Source of the DNA: QS-5-54-17 sp964489295
GTDB lineage: Bacteria > Patescibacteriota > Saccharimonadia > QS-5-54-17
Direction of reading: 5' to 3'
NCBI GenBank assembly: GCA_964489295.1
Contig: CAZAXT010000012.1
Span: forward strand, 1-25,750
Length of the DNA: 25,750 bases
Shown: positions 22,530-25,750 of the stretch, piece after piece
Layout of the letters: the number at the start of each line of letters is the position of its first letter
Position numbering within the stretch: the first letter of the stretch is position 1
The notes under the pieces: model-generated
The model's input: only the letters and a program-made list of their open reading frames with translations
What the model was told of the DNA's origin: nothing
Databases searched by the model: none
Program-made: the position numbers and the translations under genes

Positions 22530-24320
22530 ATGGCAGTAGACCAATCTCATATACGCAACTTTTGCATAATTGCCCACATCGACCACGGGAAGTCGACGCT
22601 GGCTGACCGGATGCTGGAGTTAACCGATACTGTGCAGCAACAAAAGATGCAGCAACAATTGCTTGATCAGATGGATCTGGAGCGTGAACGGGGTATCACG
22701 ATCAAGTTGCAACCGGTTACGATGTATTGGAAAGAATACGAATTGAACTTGATCGATACGCCGGGACACGTGGATTTCAGCTACGAAGTTGCCCGGAGCC
22801 TGGCTGCCGCCGAAGGAGCGATTCTGGTCGTTGATGCCACGCAAGGCATAGAAGCCCAAACCTTGGCCAATGTCTACCTAGCCATCGAGGCCGAACTGGA
22901 AATAATCCCTGTTGTGAACAAAATAGATCTTCCGGCAGCACAACCGGATGCGGTTGCCCGGGAACTGGCCAACTTGCTCGGCGGAAAGCCCGAGGATGTG
23001 TTGCGCGTTTCGGCCAAAACCGGCGATGGAGTCGAGCGTATTCTCGACGCGCTAACCGAAGGCGTACCAGCACCGAATGGCCGGAGCGATGCGCCGTCCC
23101 GCGGACTGATATTCGACTCCATATACGATGAATATCGCGGGGTTATTCTGTATGTGCGGATAGTTGATGGAGCGCTTACTTCCGGTAGCGGTGTAACCCT
23201 GCTCGGTAGCGACAAGCAAAGTGAAGCCACCGAAGTCGGCGCGTTTTATCCGCATCCTATCGCGAAGGATACCTTATATACCGGTCAGATCGGGTACGTA
23301 GTCACCAGATACAAATCAGTCCGTGAAGCCCAGGTCGGCGATACGTTAACAGATCGGCAGCATCCTGCCGCGGAGCCGCTGCCAGGATATAAAACTATCA
23401 AGCCGTTCGTTTTTGCCGGGTTTTACCCGGCTTCGGGAGAGCAATATCAGCAACTCAAAGACGCATTGGAGCGATTGCAACTCAATGATGCGGCATTACA
23501 ATTCACTCCCGAAAACTCGCGTGTACTCGGATTTGGTTTTCGCATCGGGTTTCTCGGCCTGCTCCATATGGAAATCGTCAAAGAACGTTTGGAGCGGGAG
23601 GCAGGACTGGAGTTGGTCGTCACGAACCCTTCTACGGATTACCAGGTTACCTACAATTCAGGCCAGGAAGAGTACATCCGTTCCGCTAGTGAACTGCCGG
23701 ATACGACCACGCTTGCCGCTATCGCGGAACCGTGGATCAAAGGAGAAATACTGGTTACCCAGGAGTATGTTGGTAACGTGATCGGTCTCATCAATACGAT
23801 CCGGGGTATCCAAGACAGCATCCAGTATCCACAGGAGCATACTGCATTGATCATTTTCAAAGCACCGCTGGCCAATGTGTTGACCGACTTTTACGATCGA
23901 CTCAAAAGCACCACCAGTGGTTATGGGTCATTCAGCTACGAGCCTGCCGGCTATCACCCCGAAGATTTGGTACGGCTGGATATCCTGATAGAAGGCGAGA
24001 CGGCGGATTCGCTCAGTCGGATCCTGCACCGGAGCGAAGCCTATGACGCGGGCCGGGATACCATACGGCGCTTGAAAGACGTCATACCCCGGCAAATGTA
24101 CGAAGTCAGCCTGCAAGCGGCGGTCGGTGGCAAGATTCTAGCCCGGGATGACATTAAACCCTTGGGCAAAAATGTCACCGCCAAACTATACGGCGGTGAT
24201 GTCACTCGGAAGCAGAAACTCTTAAAGAAACAAAAAGAAGGCAAAAAACGCATGAAAAGTATGGGTAAAGTCGATATCCCGCCGGAAGCATTTACGGTTA
24301 TGCTAAAAAAAGACGATTAA
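22530..24320 (+). CDS. lepA: Elongation factor 4 (LepA)
   Basis: The protein has 596 residues from ATG 22530, close to the usual 600. AAAGGA (22516-22521) eight bases upstream favours this start over the in-frame ATG 22509. GTPase motifs are seen in order: AHIDHGKST (G1, about 15-23), ERGIT (G2), DTPGHVDF (G3), NKID (G4) and SAK (G5). The LepA-specific C-terminal domain ends with KPLGKNVTAKLYGGDVTRKQKLLKKQKEGKKRMKSMG. EF4 acts on ribosomes with a stalled or mispositioned elongation state. Its N-terminal 11 residues are copied in the leader ORF upstream. Confidence 0.97.
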   Translation: MAVDQSHIRNFCIIAHIDHGKSTLADRMLELTDTVQQQKMQQQLLDQMDLERERGITIKLQPVTMYWKEYELNLIDTPGHVDFSYEVARSLAAAEGAILVVDATQGIEAQTLANVYLAIEAELEIIPVVNKIDLPAAQPDAVARELANLLGGKPEDVLRVSAKTGDGVERILDALTEGVPAPNGRSDAPSRGLIFDSIYDEYRGVILYVRIVDGALTSGSGVTLLGSDKQSEATEVGAFYPHPIAKDTLYTGQIGYVVTRYKSVREAQVGDTLTDRQHPAAEPLPGYKTIKPFVFAGFYPASGEQYQQLKDALERLQLNDAALQFTPENSRVLGFGFRIGFLGLLHMEIVKERLEREAGLELVVTNPSTDYQVTYNSGQEEYIRSASELPDTTTLAAIAEPWIKGEILVTQEYVGNVIGLINTIRGIQDSIQYPQEHTALIIFKAPLANVLTDFYDRLKSTTSGYGSFSYEPAGYHPEDLVRLDILIEGETADSLSRILHRSEAYDAGRDTIRRLKDVIPRQMYEVSLQAAVGGKILARDDIKPLGKNVTAKLYGGDVTRKQKLLKKQKEGKKRMKSMGKVDIPPEAFTVMLKKDD

Positions 24321-24410
24321 GCTCCGTTTTTACGCGTGTTTTTGGCAATGCTGCAGAGATAAGTGCTTGTATATGTTGAGCGAGCGGTTTTTGCCAAACA
24401 TTTCTGCCGA

Positions 24411-25022
24411 TTACCATCTCCGGGCGGCCCATTCATCAAGTTTGGGTTTTTCTTCACCGATGGTCGTGCTTTCTCCGTGTCCGGGCGAAACGTATGTTTC
24501 CCGGGGGAGTGTAAACAGTTGATCGCGAATCGACTCGATGATCTGATCAAAGTCTGAGTATTCCCACCGGGTCGCTCCGGCCCCGCCCGGAAATAGTGTA
24601 TCGCCGGTAAAAACCGTATCCAGTTTGGGAAAGTAATAACACACGCTTCCCGGAGTGTGGCCGGGAGTGTGCAAGACGCGTGCGTGGGTCTTGCCGATTT
24701 GCAACTCCGATTTGTCGGACAATTTCTGATCGTAGTCGGCATCCGGATGTTGTTCGTGCCACAGAAATTGATCGTCAGGATGTAGATAAATCGGCGCATG
24801 ATCCAGTTGTTCCCGCAGCCGAACAGCAGCGTTGATGTGGTCGAAATGGCCATGGGTGAGGACTATGCCGACCGGTCGATAATCCCGAACGGCTTCCACG
24901 ATCGGTTCGGTTTCAAACGATGCGTCGATGATCAGCACTTCATTGCCGGCGAAAATAAGCCACACATTGTTTTCCATGGCTCCCAAGCCCAATCGTTGGG
25001 TCTGTGTGTTCATCTCGCTCAT
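24411..25022 (-). CDS. Metallo-beta-lactamase-fold hydrolase (glyoxalase II-like)
   Basis: The protein has 203 residues from ATG 25022; the reading frame is open further upstream, but the promoter-like TACCAT lies there. Metal ligands are THGHFDH (His57, His59, Asp61, His62), the His of LHTPGHTPGS, the Asp of FTGDTLF and the His of VSPGHG. This set and the length match glyoxalase II-like and related small MBL hydrolases acting on thioesters or phosphoesters. The substrate cannot be named. The gene is convergent with lepA (90 bases between) and divergent from guanylate kinase (73 bases between starts). Confidence 0.9.
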   Translation of the reverse strand: MSEMNTQTQRLGLGAMENNVWLIFAGNEVLIIDASFETEPIVEAVRDYRPVGIVLTHGHFDHINAAVRLREQLDHAPIYLHPDDQFLWHEQHPDADYDQKLSDKSELQIGKTHARVLHTPGHTPGSVCYYFPKLDTVFTGDTLFPGGAGATRWEYSDFDQIIESIRDQLFTLPRETYVSPGHGESTTIGEEKPKLDEWAARRW

Positions 25023-25028
25023 ACTTCT

Positions 25029-25034
25029 ATGGTA
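25029..25034 (-). promoter_or_regulatory. -10 element, leaderless start of MBL gene
   Basis: GGTACCAT on the minus strand; TACCAT ends six bases before ATG 25022. Confidence 0.45.
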
Positions 25035-25054
25035 CCAGATACATCCGGTCAGAG

Positions 25055-25084
25055 TTGTGCACGAGCCCGCACCATATATACAAT
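25055..25084 (+). promoter_or_regulatory. Promoter of guanylate kinase
   Basis: TTGTGC (25055-25060), an 18-base spacer and TACAAT (25079-25084). The leader would be only about five bases before ATG 25096, with no Shine-Dalgarno sequence. Confidence 0.5.
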
Positions 25085-25095
25085 ACACAACATCT

Positions 25096-25683
25096 ATGTC
25101 CGTACTGCCGAATTTATCACGATCCGAGTCGACTCCGGGCACGCTTTATGTGCTTTCCGGCCCCGGTGGATCAGGACACTCTACCATCGGGAACGAAGTT
25201 GCGTCCCGGCATGACAATGTCTGGCGTTCGATCAGCCTGACGACCCGGAACCCCCGCCCGGGCGAAGTCCCTGGATTTGATTATTATTTTGTCAGTGAAG
25301 CCGATTTTAAAGCTAAATTCCGCAATAGTGAGTTGCTTGAATATGCCAGCGTACACAACAGTTGGTACGGCACGCCCCGTGAACCAGTGGAAGAAAAGTT
25401 GGCGCAAGGCGTGCATGTCTTGTTGGTGATAGATGTACATGGCGGCTTAACCGTGAAGCAAAACTACCAGAGCGCGGTGTTAATTTTCATACAACCGCCC
25501 GACAAAGCAGTATTACGTCAACGCATGGAAAAGCGCAACAAGGATAGCGAACTCGCTATCGAAACCCGGCTCAATGTAGCGGATGAGGAAATGCGTATCG
25601 GTGCTGAGCAATATGATCACGTCGTAATCAATGACGATTTAGAGACGGCCATCTCCGAGGTAGAAAAGACCATTCTGCAGTAG
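25096..25683 (+). CDS. gmk: Guanylate kinase with altered P-loop
   Basis: The protein has 195 residues from ATG 25096, next to its promoter. The family signature is strong: SISLTTRNPRPGEVPGFDYYFVSEADF (about 42-68), LLEYASVHNSWYGTPREPVEEKL for GMP binding, and VLLVIDVHGG. It should phosphorylate GMP to GDP with ATP. The Walker A loop, however, reads GPGGSGHS (22-29): the invariant Lys that contacts the ATP phosphates is His28 (CAC), a change needing two base substitutions from either Lys codon. The usual Gln of IDVQGA is also His. Either activity is altered, this is a divergent paralogue, or there is a sequence error. The fold and remaining motifs are intact. Confidence 0.88.
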   Translation: MSVLPNLSRSESTPGTLYVLSGPGGSGHSTIGNEVASRHDNVWRSISLTTRNPRPGEVPGFDYYFVSEADFKAKFRNSELLEYASVHNSWYGTPREPVEEKLAQGVHVLLVIDVHGGLTVKQNYQSAVLIFIQPPDKAVLRQRMEKRNKDSELAIETRLNVADEEMRIGAEQYDHVVINDDLETAISEVEKTILQ

Positions 25684-25687
25684 TAGT

Positions 25688-25714
25688 TGGCACTATTGAC
25701 CCTAGAGTGCTAAT
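25688..25714. repeat. Weak inverted repeat after gmk
   Basis: TTGGCACT and AGTGCTAA pair over eight positions (one G-T) around an 11-base loop. No T run follows, so it is not a clear terminator. Confidence 0.3.
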
Positions 25715-25750
25715 AGGTGTACCATTGTATAAGCACTCGCAATAGTACAG

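Overview
The window looks like part of a small, dense chromosome from a Patescibacteria/CPR bacterium, possibly Saccharibacteria-related. This is inferred from the style of FtsH, MurJ, LepA and TilS, the short proteins and the secreted cysteine-paired repeat protein; no 16S rRNA is present to settle it. The standard genetic code fits, because several genes end cleanly on TGA. I see no insertion sequence, prophage or CRISPR array.

Layout. Positions 1-2970 hold the first codons of a Lys/Gln-rich gene at the left edge, a P-loop kinase-like gene, two CAT-anticodon tRNAs flanking an FtsB/DivIC cell-division gene, and a secreted two-domain repeat protein whose signal peptide is out of frame. Positions 2970-6300 hold single small enzyme genes: a flavodoxin-like oxidoreductase, a GNAT acetyltransferase, a SAM methyltransferase, a NUDIX hydrolase and a HAD hydrolase. 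Positions 6450-8374 are a pyrC-pyrD operon. Then follow an unknown protein, a NADAR-domain protein, a membrane protein, and a CPH-type (CopB-like) metal P-type ATPase preceded by a 13-codon ORF.

Positions 12392-17013 are an envelope block: a class A penicillin-binding protein with an acidic tail and a fibronectin-III domain, a small membrane protein, and a DUF2207 membrane protein. Next come a third CAT tRNA, an HD-domain phosphohydrolase divergent from tilS, ftsH, murJ, lepA, an MBL-fold hydrolase divergent from guanylate kinase, and the right edge. PBP1A, MurJ, FtsB and FtsH together cover peptidoglycan precursor export, polymerisation, septation and membrane quality control.

Two themes stand out. 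First, about 14 ORFs have a TAnnnT-like -10 hexamer ending only 6-8 nt before the start codon, so their mRNAs would begin at or next to the start codon (leaderless). A smaller set (flavodoxin, HAD, the 9629 membrane protein, PBP1A, ftsH, murJ, lepA) has Shine-Dalgarno sequences. Second, lepA is preceded by a 26-residue leaderless ORF containing the same 11 residues as the LepA N-terminus, encoded with seven synonymous differences. Other oddities are a guanylate kinase whose P-loop Lys is His, overlapping divergent promoters for the HD gene and tilS, and all three CAT tRNAs sharing the window with tilS.
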